A program made the translations under genes and the position numbers. A DNA stretch of 64,000 nucleotides, taken from contig OZ219943.1 in assembly GCA_964291465.2 (NCBI GenBank), positions 62,001-126,000 of the forward strand, in the 5' to 3' direction. The DNA comes from JAGWBJ01 sp964291465 (GTDB lineage: Bacteria; Chloroflexota; Dehalococcoidia; Lucifugimonadales; JAGWBF01). Under the pieces are notes generated by a model. The model saw nothing but the letters and a program-made list of their open reading frames with translations. It searched no databases and had not been told where the DNA came from. Of this stretch, positions 46,301 to 52,838 are shown piece after piece. Numbering within the stretch: the stretch's first letter is position 1; each line of letters begins with the position of its first letter.

Positions 46301-47715
46301 TCCGGGTGCTCCTGGCCGGGCCTGCCTTCCCCTTGCATGTGCTCTTCGACCACAAGGTGGGCGTTCGTCCCGGATATCCCGAAGGAGTTCACCCCCGCCA
46401 GTCGTGGCTGCCCGTTGCGACGCGGCCAGTCCACCATGGTCGAAGTCACCCGGAGCGGGTGCCGGTCCCAGTCGAAGCTCGGGTTGGGGTCCTCGAAGTG
46501 CAGGTGCTTCGGTATCACGCCCCGCTTCAATACCAGCGCCGCCTTGATCAGTCCGGCGACTCCCGCAGCCGACTCCAGATGGCCGATGTTGGTCTTTACG
46601 GAACCGGTAAGGAGCGGCCGGTCCGCCTCGCGTCCTGGGCCGTAGACGTTGGCCACCGCATCGAGCTCGATGGGGTCGCCGACGGCCGTACCAGTCCCGT
46701 GGGCCTCCAGGTAGTCGACCTCGGACGGAAGAACACCGGCTTCGGCAAGCGCAGTCTCCATCACCCGCTCCAGGGCGGGGGTGTGCGGAACGGTCAGACC
46801 GACACTGGCCCCGCCATGATTCACCGCCGAGCCCCTGATGACCGCCCAGATCCGGTCTCCGTCAGCCTCGGCCTCGCTCAGCCTCTTCAGCACGACGACG
46901 CCGCATCCTTCACCGCGCACGTATCCGTTGGCAGACGCATCGAAGGTCTTGCACTGCCCGTCGGGGGACAACATCATGGCCTCGGCGCGCAGCTCGTAGA
47001 TTCGACCGTTCAGGATGGCTTGAACGCCGCCGGCAATGGCAAGGTCCGCCTTACCATGTTGGAGGTCTGCCACCGCGTCGTTGACGGCTACCATAGCCGA
47101 TGCGCACGCCGCGTCGACCGCCTTTGCGGGTCCCATGAGACCGAGGACGAAAGATACCCGCCCACTGGTGCCGTTCAGGTTGGTCCCGCTGAGTGCGTAG
47201 AGGCTTCCCGCAGCCTCGGCCGGCCTGCTTGAGTCCACGACCAGCATTCGGTACTCGTCGTTGCTGATCCCAGTGTAGACTCCTGTGCGGCTCCCCTTTA
47301 GCCGGAGGGGGTCGACCCCCCCATCCTCCAGGGCCAGCCAGCTTGTCTCCAGCATCATCCGCTGCTGCGGGTCCAGCAGCTCTGCCTCGACGGGCGATAT
47401 GCGGAAGAACGAAGCGTCGAACTGGTCAATGCCGTCGACGAAGGCCCCGTATCGACAAGCCTCGCTCCGGACGTCGGGGTCACGGATGATCTCACCCAAG
47501 CGTCCCTCGCCCGAACCGGGGACACCCTCGGTCACCGCGTTCCTCCCCTCCACCAGGAGCCGCCAAAAGGCGTCCAGGTCCGGCGCGCCGGGAAACTTGC
47601 AGGCCATACCAATTATCGCGATAGGCTCTCCCCGCGGGTACACACCCCGCTGTTCGGCCGTGGATGAGCCGGCCGGTTGCGCCGAGGGGTTGGAGGACTC
47701 TCTTCGTGTCATCAA
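37366..47715 (-). CDS. type I polyketide synthase, KS-AT-DH-cMT-ER-KR-ACP-KS-AT(vestigial)
   Basis: A 3449-codon frame (TTG at 47715; the ATG at 47712 with AGGTG upstream is the likelier start). Domains: KS1 (about 30-455, Cys204 in VDAACASAM, EAHGTGT, NIGHLESAAG); AT1 (590-890, Ser687 in GHSVGE; AFHS suggests malonyl-CoA); DH (970-1250, His1002 in DHRVFGRLIAPG, Asp1175 in LLLDGCFQ); C-methyltransferase (about 1420-1640, IEVGAGTG); ER (1915-2230, HAGAGGVGLAAIQMA); KR (2235-2420, TGGLGGIG; His2380 in NHAAANAFLD where Tyr is usual); ACP (Ser2543 in LGMDSLMAVEL); KS2 (2600-3030, Cys2777 in DMACASSLA, EAHAVGS). AT2 has GHGPG (Gly3260 for the catalytic Ser) and lacks about 80 residues including the AFHS region, ending PFQWRRHWI. 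No thioesterase. Product is predicted to be a reduced, alpha-methylated chain; the role of KS2 is unknown. Confidence 0.95.
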   Translation of the reverse strand: MMTRRESSNPSAQPAGSSTAEQRGVYPRGEPIAIIGMACKFPGAPDLDAFWRLLVEGRNAVTEGVPGSGEGRLGEIIRDPDVRSEACRYGAFVDGIDQFDASFFRISPVEAELLDPQQRMMLETSWLALEDGGVDPLRLKGSRTGVYTGISNDEYRMLVVDSSRPAEAAGSLYALSGTNLNGTSGRVSFVLGLMGPAKAVDAACASAMVAVNDAVADLQHGKADLAIAGGVQAILNGRIYELRAEAMMLSPDGQCKTFDASANGYVRGEGCGVVVLKRLSEAEADGDRIWAVIRGSAVNHGGASVGLTVPHTPALERVMETALAEAGVLPSEVDYLEAHGTGTAVGDPIELDAVANVYGPGREADRPLLTGSVKTNIGHLESAAGVAGLIKAALVLKRGVIPKHLHFEDPNPSFDWDRHPLRVTSTMVDWPRRNGQPRLAGVNSFGISGTNAHLVVEEHMQGEGRPGQEHPEAGPAMAVAVSLSGPASGLPLPAEGVGGRRTKLLPISGKSDGALRDIAKRYLSWLEGLAEDLTSEGAAAQPTLSDMAWTAGVGRSHFDHRGGAVFHDAESLRERLCELAESGAGKEPRAPAKVAFVYTGQGSQWVGMGRALYESEPVARAILDRCEAVLRQEKGVSLLDVMFGRAGAKGDLGDTAWEQPALYALECALTALWDSVGIRPDVVLGHSVGELAAAQVAGVFSLEDGMRFAAARGALLSETEQGAMAAVFAPPERVESEVAAQNLSANGVGLSIAGDNGAHIVVSGPAADIVAILDRFESQGVRARRLNTTRAFHSALLEPALDGLEAYLDGVAVGPPTLTLISNVTGGVVEPGMVLDGAYWRRHAREPVAYAGGVRTMADLGVDLVVEIGPHSVLGPMAMAAWPESNQRQGDSGLPAVLASLRRPPRDGSTAEPESGFVDAVAEAYEAGMDISFEGLFAGESRRRISLPGYPFQRERYWVEASRQRRTSAGHPLLGVRHESARGGTTFETEVFPSEPAWLKDHRVFGRLIAPGALYGAMAASASLAEGSNAVVLEDMQLYSPLVFSEKDSQDGVDEDGRTVQVVLGDSEQPSSRSVQIYSKGAENEWTMHVEGRVPLGAPLPESGGRTDLEELRSRMSPADLPAYYRAKSGTGIDLGPSFRTLGTAWSGPGEALAEVRLPEGLDRSRLEVHPLLLDGCFQVVGLARNMTGGPEEATYLPFGWERLWLTKGLPDRVVCHVQMSEASRRGESESGEPPEVLSGELRIYDLNGVLLGELNGYTVKRATRAALLSAVEGVDDLLYEITWRDRALAPGVEAADFFPSAAEVAAGSQPFTGYLTDAGVDPQGRNALLADLERWSWSRALATLEELGWRRVKGESVDPEGLRQQLDVLPEHQRLFRRMLGMLDKAGVLEETESGFVVVVGPGDPLPEVLPLDLEEFAAKMTALYPDGLIEIGLFRRSGLALADVLRGREDPLTLLFSSGEPTAADLYLKAPVARAANRMLVEAVQALVAALPEGRRLRVIEVGAGTGSATASVLPELPEGRFDYTYTDISAGFFAEAEARFGDGGGSIQYRSLDIEKDPIAQGFESHGYDLLIASNVLHATRYLEETLANCRALLAPSGHLVALENLRGLGWMDLTFGQLDGWWRFADAYRPHHALAGPTVWRRALGDVGFQGAEVLGVDDSYTFEMLDKGVIVAQGPERITESPGLWVLAADRGGVAEELAAALAARNQTVVLAADEGSESGLTEAAGPVVLRTVVETGSRESWRSLLKGLPEDVPVSGLVHLQGLEGHGAQATTAEIAEDVRLAGASALAMVQGVGDSDVMPEKGMWFLTRGGQVLERERGGELAGAVLWGLGKVVALEAAHLQPRMIDLDPGAAVPIPDLVNELLYPDTESHVAYRLGRRRSARLVRPGAAAKRLALPEQPDWVLAPDRNGVFDSPEVKSLPAPSLESREVLVSVEATGLNFWDVFRSLGFIEEGNLGRELCGHVIDIGREVSTVSIGDRVVGLGFGAFGPQMVTHEELVAPAPEGLSVSALATVPSAFVSAALSYEFSGLEAGDRVLIHAGAGGVGLAAIQMAQAAGAEVFATASAPKQELLRSLGVKHIFDSRQTRFGEEILEATGGEGVNVVLNSLTSEGYIEASLSCLAPGGRFVELARRDILSEEEMADVRPDVSYAILELDVMKKTEPARVGEVLREVMQRMSAGELEPLIHSRWPLAEAGAALGFMRSARHVGKIVLTPPPLMGGRLRQDRTYLVTGGLGGIGCAVAEWLADQGAGTIVLNGRREPDAEAEEAIEALRRRGVGIEVELADVTDSAAVDGMLGRIDGRLPPLGGVIHSVGVLSDAALTNQTWSSFEQVLWPKILGAWHLHRATMNRDLDLFILFSSRVGVMGNPGQANHAAANAFLDQLAGHRRALGLPGQSVAWGAWSEIGEAAEQRERIEQRRAALGGRWFTPEQGIKALERLVRQDVTTSVVMSMDWSVFEEAVQERPPFLEDLLSSAGGDESGKVASSEDVMSRLRRASEAKPEEVLVSFLQQEVQAVLRLSTAPSPTVGFFDLGMDSLMAVELRNRLNRAFAGQYVASNTVVFDYPDIASLAGHLAQELGQLGEAGDGDVPPAPEPDVPQPVPPSRTDDDGIAVVGMACRFPGAGDLAAFWELLETGADAVTDGRRAAGSWSGVVGDPEAEDLAYRRGAFVDGVDRFDSRFFRISPIEARTMDPRQRMLLETSWQAVEDAGVDPGRLRGSRTGVYVGFGSSEYRDLTDSPSYFGTTASVAIGRVAFTLGLEGPAMPVDMACASSLAAVHQAVAGLRQGEVDMALAGGVNVVLSPMVSRFMMDVGMLSPTGHCSPFDASADGYVRGEGCGVVVLKRLSEAEADGDRIWAVIRGSAVNQNGASAGLTVPNGQAQARVMEEALVQAGVSPSQVDYLEAHAVGSQLGDPIELNAVAAVYGKARDRERPVLMGSVKSNIGHVEWAAGIASFIKAVLAMNKGVIPESLHFETPNLNVEWDRLPVRVTAEKTDWPSVPGRRPLAGVSAFGLSGANAHVLVEGYGPQAGAAAAGNGVHLPSGGPKPVPVSLPGPADGLSMSAAGPVERAIRLLPLSGKSTSALRELAERYLSWLSDEEGPASDQTLSDLAWTAGVGRSHFPRRAGLVFSDAGQLRKRLGALVDTIEPSDETALHEPPRIGFAYTGQGGRWSGMGEALYRSEPVARAVLDRCDELFRQERAASLLDVMLGRAGVEADLDDPGWALPAVYALECALTAQWASVGVRPSVVVGHGPGALAAARAAGMLSLEEGLGLAVALGALRKTRSKTALEALEAAVAGVAAATPSVSLVSGITGSVVESAAALDLEYWLCQAEDQLDLSGCANTLAGLEVGVVVENGPGPSADRGIGDVLPGSAGAPVMLSTLESPPGNGSSPGPGEGFVRAVAGAYEAGLDISFAGLFAGEVRRRVSLPGYPFQWRRHWI

Positions 47716-47821
47716 TCACCTGTCCCTGGACTCAGGTCTTGTCTCCGTCGAAGACCGTTACTAGCATTATGACAAGGGGCAGCCGATGGGTAAAGGCATT
47801 CTCGACAACAAAGCTCCTGCG

Positions 47822-47850
47822 TTGACTTGCACCAACCGCTTTGCTACCCT
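47822..47850 (+). promoter_or_regulatory. candidate promoter of the ACP-PPTase-hydrolase operon
   Basis: TTGACT (47822-47827), 17 bases, then TACCCT (47845-47850), in the 178-base gap between the divergent PKS and ACP genes. The -35 is strong and the -10 weak. The same gap must hold the PKS promoter; CATAAT on the minus strand near 47770 is a weak candidate for its -10. Confidence 0.4.
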
Positions 47851-47893
47851 ATTGCCGCGTAGGCAATCGAATTCATCGTAGAGGAGTCTTGAA

Positions 47894-48136
47894 GTGCCCA
47901 CAACCGAGGAGCGTATACGGAAACTGGTGGACGACAACCTTGAGATCGAAGGCCGGCCGGCCGGGAGGCCATTGGACCTGAATTCCAGTCTGAGGGACTC
48001 GGGGATTTCCTCGGTTGAGTTTGTCGAGTTCGCGAAGGTGGTAGCCCGGGAGTTCAACGTCTCGGTGTCCACCGAGGAATGCGCCAACATCAGCTCGGTG
48101 GGAGAGCTGGTGTCTTTCCTGGAGTCGAAGGCTTAA
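47894..48136 (+). CDS. free-standing acyl carrier protein
   Basis: An 80-residue acidic protein with the carrier-protein fold: RIRKLVDDNLEIEGRP, then the phosphopantetheine site SLRDSGISSVEFVEFAKVVA with the modifiable Ser in DSGISSVEF, and a closing helix SSVGELVSFLESKA. The start is a GTG at 47894 with GAGGAG seven bases upstream. It diverges from the PKS and leads a phosphopantetheinyl transferase and a hydrolase. Since the second KS of the PKS has no working AT and no ACP after it, this carrier could supply its extender or accept its product; that link is inference. Confidence 0.88.
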   Translation: MPTTEERIRKLVDDNLEIEGRPAGRPLDLNSSLRDSGISSVEFVEFAKVVAREFNVSVSTEECANISSVGELVSFLESKA

Positions 48137-48222
48137 TAGGGCCCATCCGGCCCCACCCGCAGACAACCGGGCCCAATATCCCATGGCCGGAATCCGGCCG
48201 GTGCCTGGAATGAGGACGTTCA

Positions 48223-48975
48223 GTGTCGTCGACCGTCGAGGGCCCCTGGTGGAGGTTGTTCTCGGCGATCGATGGCGTCACGGTCATCCACGTCGATGCG
48301 GCCTCCAATGCCGCCAACGAATCCGCGGCAGTCCAATGGCTTGACCGGGAGGAGACGTCTCGCCTCGACAGGTTTCGATTTCCCGGCGCCGGACGGAGAT
48401 TCGCCTTATGCAGGTCGGCCCTGAGGGCAGTCCTCTCGTCCTCATTGGAATGTCGCAATCGCCAGCTTTCCTTCCCGGTCCGAGCTCACGGCAAGCCCTT
48501 TGCCACGGTATGCGGAAGGCCCGTCCCCGTAGACCTCAGTGTGAGCCACAGCGGCAGCCACGGTCTGATCGCCATCTCCCAAAATGGCCAAGTGGGTGTG
48601 GACGTGGAGGAACGGGCGCCTCGCCGGCACCTTAAGGGCCTGATAGAGACCGTCATGGGTCCGGAGGAGAGGGCCGAGCTGTTCGCGCTAAGCGGGACAG
48701 CGCAGCTCCACCAGTTTTTCCGGATCTGGACCTTCAAGGAGGCGCTATTGAAGGCATCGGGAATAGGCCTCTATGCCGACATGTCCCGGTTGCAGGTGCC
48801 ACTGGAGCTACGCCGTGGTGGGACGAGCTCACTCTACCGGTTTCCAGATTCGCCCTCCGTCACCTGGGGGCTGTTGGACCTGGGCAACGATGACTTCGCC
48901 GCGGCCCTGGCGTGGGGAGACCAACTCGAATGGCAGACCCTGCCGGGGCGGCGGGAACACGTAAGGGTCCTCTGA
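48223..48975 (+). CDS. Sfp-type 4'-phosphopantetheinyl transferase
   Basis: The 250-residue protein starts at a GTG after TGAGGACG. Sfp-family motifs: RRFALCRSALRAVLSS, FPVRAHGKPF, VDLSVSHSGSHGLIAIS, the Mg-binding VGVDVEERAPRRH and the catalytic WTFKEALLKASGIGL (WxxKEAxxK). It moves phosphopantetheine from CoA to the Ser of carrier domains, so it should activate both the free ACP upstream and the PKS ACP (Ser2543). A dedicated PPTase beside a PKS is typical of secondary-metabolite loci. It is four bases upstream of the next gene. Confidence 0.93.
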   Translation: MSSTVEGPWWRLFSAIDGVTVIHVDAASNAANESAAVQWLDREETSRLDRFRFPGAGRRFALCRSALRAVLSSSLECRNRQLSFPVRAHGKPFATVCGRPVPVDLSVSHSGSHGLIAISQNGQVGVDVEERAPRRHLKGLIETVMGPEERAELFALSGTAQLHQFFRIWTFKEALLKASGIGLYADMSRLQVPLELRRGGTSSLYRFPDSPSVTWGLLDLGNDDFAAALAWGDQLEWQTLPGRREHVRVL

Positions 48976-48979
48976 AGAG

Positions 48980-49906
48980 ATGAAGGAACCGTCAACCGAC
49001 ACAGGGCTCGTTTGGATTTTGCCGGAGCCCCAGTCCGTCGACGAGGTCCCCGTGGACGACGAAACGGGGATCGTTCTTCGGCGTCATGGAAACCCATCCG
49101 GTCCCCGGCTGATTCTGAGCCACGGCAACGGCCTCGCCATCGACCTCTATATGCCGTTCTGGTCCCTCTTGGCCGACGAGTTCGACCTCGTGCTCTACGA
49201 CCTCAGAAACCACGGTTGGAATACGGTAACTCCCCTCGACCAACACAACATCCCCACGCTGGTACGCGACCACGACATCCTGATCGACGCCATCTTTCGC
49301 ATCTACGGAGACAAGCCGACCTTCGGGGTATTCCATTCGGTGTCGGGGCTTGTGTCCCTGTTGTCCGCCGCCAAGGGTGCGCGGTACTCCGGCCTGGTGT
49401 TGTACGACCCGCCCCTGTGCAAACCGGGGGCCAGCTATGCCCACTTCGAGGCCGCCGCCATGAGGGCAGCGGCGGCGGCGAGACGCAGGACGACATCCTT
49501 CGAGTCCCCCACGCAGTTCGCCGAGCTTCTGCAATACCTGCCCATGTTTCAGCGGGCCGTCCCAGGTGTCATGGACCTTGTTGCCCGCACCACCCTCAGG
49601 GTCAACCCCGAGCGCCTGGATTTCAATCTGCGATGCCCCCGGGAATATGAGGCCCAGATAATCGACTACGCGAGTGCGTTCGCCGTGCTAGTGGACTTTG
49701 CAAGCCTCCATTGCCCGGTCAAGGTCATAGGGGCAGACCCAACCCTTCCCTATTCGTATCTGCCCACCCTCGACCTAAGCGAGATTGTGGAGGTCGACTA
49801 CGATTTCCTTCCCGAGACGACCCACTTCCTCCCTGTGGAGAAGCCGGATGAGTGCGCCTCCAGCCTCAGACAGTTTCTCCAGTCCATCTCGTCCCGCACA
49901 CCATAG
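48980..49906 (+). CDS. alpha/beta hydrolase, possible release enzyme of the polyketide locus
   Basis: A 308-residue alpha/beta hydrolase: PRLILSHGNGLAIDLYMPFW (oxyanion-hole HGNG), FDLVLYDLRNHGWN, nucleophile elbow GVFHSVSGLVSLL (Ser in HSVSG, with Phe where the first Gly is common), and ETTHFLPVEKPDECA for the catalytic His. It begins four bases after the PPTase stop, so it is part of the same operon. The PKS lacks a thioesterase domain, and a stand-alone hydrolase that frees or trims the chain would fill that gap; this is inference. No signal peptide. Confidence 0.85.
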   Translation: MKEPSTDTGLVWILPEPQSVDEVPVDDETGIVLRRHGNPSGPRLILSHGNGLAIDLYMPFWSLLADEFDLVLYDLRNHGWNTVTPLDQHNIPTLVRDHDILIDAIFRIYGDKPTFGVFHSVSGLVSLLSAAKGARYSGLVLYDPPLCKPGASYAHFEAAAMRAAAAARRRTTSFESPTQFAELLQYLPMFQRAVPGVMDLVARTTLRVNPERLDFNLRCPREYEAQIIDYASAFAVLVDFASLHCPVKVIGADPTLPYSYLPTLDLSEIVEVDYDFLPETTHFLPVEKPDECASSLRQFLQSISSRTP

Positions 49907-50010
49907 CACCCCTTGGCCCGCGTGAGGGTTGAACCCTCAGGCGGTCGGGGGACCCGCACTGCAGATCGACCGCAGCCTGCTACCCTCCATGCAAAGTCCA
50001 AGCTACGGCC

Positions 50011-50355
50011 TCATATCTGCCGTGTGCCCTCCGACGGGGGACCAACTTGGGCCTCCAAGTCGCTCTCGCGGTCGCGACCGGGGGCTTCGAACCGAGCGAT
50101 GGGGATTGCTGGCAGCGTGGTGATGTGCACCCCTGCGGCGACGCCCAGATCCAACGAAAAGCGGGCGATACCGGCGTTGTCCGACGACTCGACGATGGCG
50201 ACGAAGTCGTAGTTGCCGAGCACTCCATACAGACCCAGTATCTGGGTATCGGCAGTCCTGATCTCGCTCTCGGCCCGGAGGATACGCTCCGGGTCGACCG
50301 TCATCCTCTCGCGGCCCTCGGGCGTTAGAGTCATCAACAGTATGTACCTTGCCAT
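50011..50355 (-). CDS. GYD domain-containing protein
   Basis: A small protein of 114 residues from the second of two Met codons (MARYILLMTLTPEGRERM). It has QILGLYGVLGNYDFVAIVE, where GNYDF corresponds to the GYD-type signature, and LGVAAGVHITTLPAIPIARF, the usual end of the domain, then a charged tail of about 20 residues. The fold is a ferredoxin-like alpha/beta dimer. Function is unknown. No operon partner on this strand. Confidence 0.85.
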   Translation of the reverse strand: MARYILLMTLTPEGRERMTVDPERILRAESEIRTADTQILGLYGVLGNYDFVAIVESSDNAGIARFSLDLGVAAGVHITTLPAIPIARFEAPGRDRESDLEAQVGPPSEGTRQI

Positions 50356-50566
50356 CAATCGCCTCCCAGTCAGGGTCTTGACGCCGAGGATTACGGCTAC
50401 ATATTAGAGGAGCGTCAGCGACAAGTCCACCTGACTCGGAGATGGGGCATTCTGCCCCTCAGAATCCCGCTGCCCTGGTGGCGTCTATCTCCATCTGCCT
50501 CCACTGGCCTATACTGGATTTCAGGGGTTGTGCGACCCCTTGTTCAATTCCTGGAAGGGAATGGCA

Positions 50567-51010
50567 ATGCCCGATTTGCGGGTCAGCTCCAACGTAACGC
50601 TGCGACGCCCTCCCGATGAGGTCTTCGACTTCTTCTCGAAGGCGGAGAACCTTGAGCTGCTGACGCCGCGTTGGTTGCATTTTTCCATCCTGACCCCCCG
50701 GCCCATCGAGATGAAGCTGGGGGCCACGATCGAGTACAGGATAAGGCTTCACGGAATACCCGTAACGTGGGTGAGCGAGATCACTGGGTGGGAACCGCCC
50801 TTTTGGTTCGAGGATACGCAGGTCCGCGGTCCTTACCGGAAGTGGGTGCATCGCCACTCTTTCGAGGGCATATCGGAGGGGACTCTGGCCGCCGACGAGG
50901 TGTGGTACAGGGTCCCGGGGGGCGCGGTAGTCAACAGGCTGTTTGTGGCTGGCGAGCTGAAGAGAATTTTCGACTATCGTAAGGCGAAGCTGCTCGAGCT
51001 GTTATCGTAA
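50567..51010 (+). CDS. SRPBCC family (START/Bet v1-like) ligand-binding protein
   Basis: I choose the ATG at 50567 because GGAAGGGA sits at proper spacing before it; the ATG six bases earlier is too close. The 147-residue product reads VTLRRPPDEVFDFFSKAENL and LTPRWLHFSILTPRP, then PVTWVSEITGWEPPFWFEDT and YRKWVHRHSFEGI, the pattern of SRPBCC proteins often annotated as polyketide cyclase/dehydrase-like or cell-division-inhibitor-like. It binds a hydrophobic ligand in a deep cavity. It lies about 0.7 kb past the polyketide operon, so a tailoring role is possible but not supported by linkage. Confidence 0.85.
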   Translation: MPDLRVSSNVTLRRPPDEVFDFFSKAENLELLTPRWLHFSILTPRPIEMKLGATIEYRIRLHGIPVTWVSEITGWEPPFWFEDTQVRGPYRKWVHRHSFEGISEGTLAADEVWYRVPGGAVVNRLFVAGELKRIFDYRKAKLLELLS

Positions 51011-51258
51011 GGCGGCGACTCTACGATAGCCTCCCCAGCTTTCCGGAGGGGCTGTGCAGCGTCTAGTGGTCTAGGCATCCAACCCTGGGCTGGGACCACC
51101 GAGCCCATATGTGCCCAAAGCCATCGATGTTGGGGTAGGCCAGTGAATGACCCCAACCAGCTAGCTCCGTCCCGAAGAGATGTCCAGTGCCATATTTCTG
51201 CAACATTTGACCTCTATCGTGAGCAGTGTCACCAATGCTTCACGAAGGAGGAAGGGAG

Positions 51259-52701
51259 ATGATCAAGAGGCTGATGACGAAGACGTTCCTGATCGGGTCG
51301 GTGCTGGCGGCCCTGCTTAGCCTAGGCGTACTGATCGGCTGCACGGGCAACAACGAAGGCGGAGAAGGACCAGAGTCCGGCCGTGCAACGGCAGGCCAGG
51401 AGGTCTCCGAGGGGGGAGGCGGTGAGTCGGGCGCTGAGCATGCGGGTGCGGGAGAGGGTACTGAGGGCGGCGGTAAAGGAGCCGGAGGCGAAGGCGGCAG
51501 TGAAGAGGGCAGCAGCGCCAATCAGCTGGCGCCGGATGAGACCCTCGACATGGTCCGCAGCGGCGCCCGGCTCATAATGAGCTACGACGCCGCGAGCAAC
51601 TCCTTCACGGGCACCGTGGAGAACACGACCAACAACGTCCTGACCCAGGTCAGGATCGAGGTGCACCTGTCGGACGGGACCGAGCTCGGACCGACGACTC
51701 CGATAGACCTGGCGCCAGGCGAAAAGGCGACAGTGAACCTGCCCTCGACGCAGCCATCCTTCGCCGGATGGGTAGCCCATGCCGAGGTTGGCGGAGGCGA
51801 GGGTGGCGAATCGGCTGGTGAAGGTGGCGGTGGCGAGAGTGGCCCGGATGGCCCCGAGGGCACGGAAAGCGGCGGCATAGGCGCGGAGGCGGGTGAAGCC
51901 GCGATGTCCAGCCCCATTACCCCTCTGGGACAGACCTGGGAGGGCAACCTCGGCGGGCTGGCGGTCTTCGCCCGGTACGATGCGGCGACCCAGTCCGTCC
52001 AATCAACAGTACAGAACACCCTCTCGCAGGTGCTCTGCTACGTGCAGGCCGAGCCTCACCTGAAGTCCGGGACGAGAACGGTAGGCGAACTTGGCCCCGA
52101 CGTGCTGGGGCATCTGAGCCCCGGCCAGCAAGCAATCTCCAGCGTGTCCGTCGCCAGTGAACCGAGCCTGGCAGGAGTCTCCTTCGACGGATACGTGGTC
52201 CATCTGGAGGTATTCGACTGCGGCGGCACCGGCCCCGTGCCTCACACGGGAGGCGAAGGCGCTGAAGGCGGCGGAGGCGAAGGCGGCAGTGAAGAGGGCA
52301 GCGGCGCCATGCTGGCGCCGGATGAGACCTTCGACATGGTCGGCAACGGCGCCCGGCTGATCATGAGCTACGACGCACCGAGCAACTCGTTCAAAGGCAC
52401 GGTGGAGAACACTACCAACAACCTTCTGATACGGGTCAGGATCGAGGTGCACCTGTCCAACGAGACCGAGCTCGGTCCCACGACCCCGGTGGATATGGCC
52501 CCGGGCCAGGTGTTGCAGGTCAACCTGCCCTCGACCCAGGCGCCATTCACCGGATGGGTAGCCCATGCCGAGGTCGGCGGAGGCGAAGGTGGTGGCGGGG
52601 AGTCCGTTGGTGAGCATGGCGGCGGCGGGGAGTCCGGCGGCGAACACGGCTCTGGCAGCGGGGAGCATGGCACCGGCGGCGAGCGGCCCGGAGGTAGATA
52701 G
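51259..52701 (+). CDS. Gly/Glu-rich lipoprotein with three FxLYD-like repeat domains
   Basis: The start is the ATG at 51259 with AAGGAGGAAGGGAG before it (480 residues). A signal peptide ends in the lipobox VLIGCTGN. About 65 residues of Gly/Glu/Ser follow, then three beta domains. Domains 1 (51530-51790) and 3 (52310-52570) are nearly identical (LAPDET, GARLIMSYDA, GTVENTTNN, RIEVHLS, LPSTQ, FTGWVAHAEV), while domain 2 (51900-52220) is divergent and has Cys. Each is joined by Gly/Glu linkers, and the C-terminus is Gly/Ser/Glu-rich. No function is recognised; a surface or periplasmic ligand- or metal-responsive role would fit the two-component system directly downstream. Confidence 0.75.
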   Translation: MIKRLMTKTFLIGSVLAALLSLGVLIGCTGNNEGGEGPESGRATAGQEVSEGGGGESGAEHAGAGEGTEGGGKGAGGEGGSEEGSSANQLAPDETLDMVRSGARLIMSYDAASNSFTGTVENTTNNVLTQVRIEVHLSDGTELGPTTPIDLAPGEKATVNLPSTQPSFAGWVAHAEVGGGEGGESAGEGGGGESGPDGPEGTESGGIGAEAGEAAMSSPITPLGQTWEGNLGGLAVFARYDAATQSVQSTVQNTLSQVLCYVQAEPHLKSGTRTVGELGPDVLGHLSPGQQAISSVSVASEPSLAGVSFDGYVVHLEVFDCGGTGPVPHTGGEGAEGGGGEGGSEEGSGAMLAPDETFDMVGNGARLIMSYDAPSNSFKGTVENTTNNLLIRVRIEVHLSNETELGPTTPVDMAPGQVLQVNLPSTQAPFTGWVAHAEVGGGEGGGGESVGEHGGGGESGGEHGSGSGEHGTGGERPGGR

Positions 52702-52761
52702 AGCCAACGGGAGACGGGAGAGGAGAGGTGTCAACTCCTCACGCCAGGTGAGATAATCGAA

Positions 52762-52813
52762 CCACCGGCTATCCGGTGGATGGGGGTGGCGTCTCTGGAG
52801 GGACGCCACCCCC
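52762..52813 (+). terminator. two tandem perfect hairpins before the two-component system
   Basis: CCACCGG/CCGGTGG (52762-52768, 52773-52779, loop CTAT) is followed three bases later by GGGGGTGGCGTC/GACGCCACCCCC (52782-52793, 52802-52813, eight-base loop). Neither is followed by a T-run. They may end the lipoprotein transcript without a classical U-tract or form a 5' structure 25 bases before the response-regulator start. Confidence 0.4.
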
Positions 52814-52838
52814 AAGACGGCGCGCCAGAGGACCGGAG

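Noticed and set aside
44710..47232. 840-codon open frame on the plus strand opposite the PKS
   Set aside because: It lies wholly within the PKS coding region in the opposite strand, has no domain, and is explained by GC-rich codon bias that suppresses stop codons in shadow frames.
51055..51130. tRNA-Glu-like D-arm text GTCTAGTGGTCTAGG
   Set aside because: Fifteen bases look like a glutamate tRNA D-arm, but no T-arm, acceptor pairing or convincing anticodon stem follows; at most a chance match or a tiny relic.
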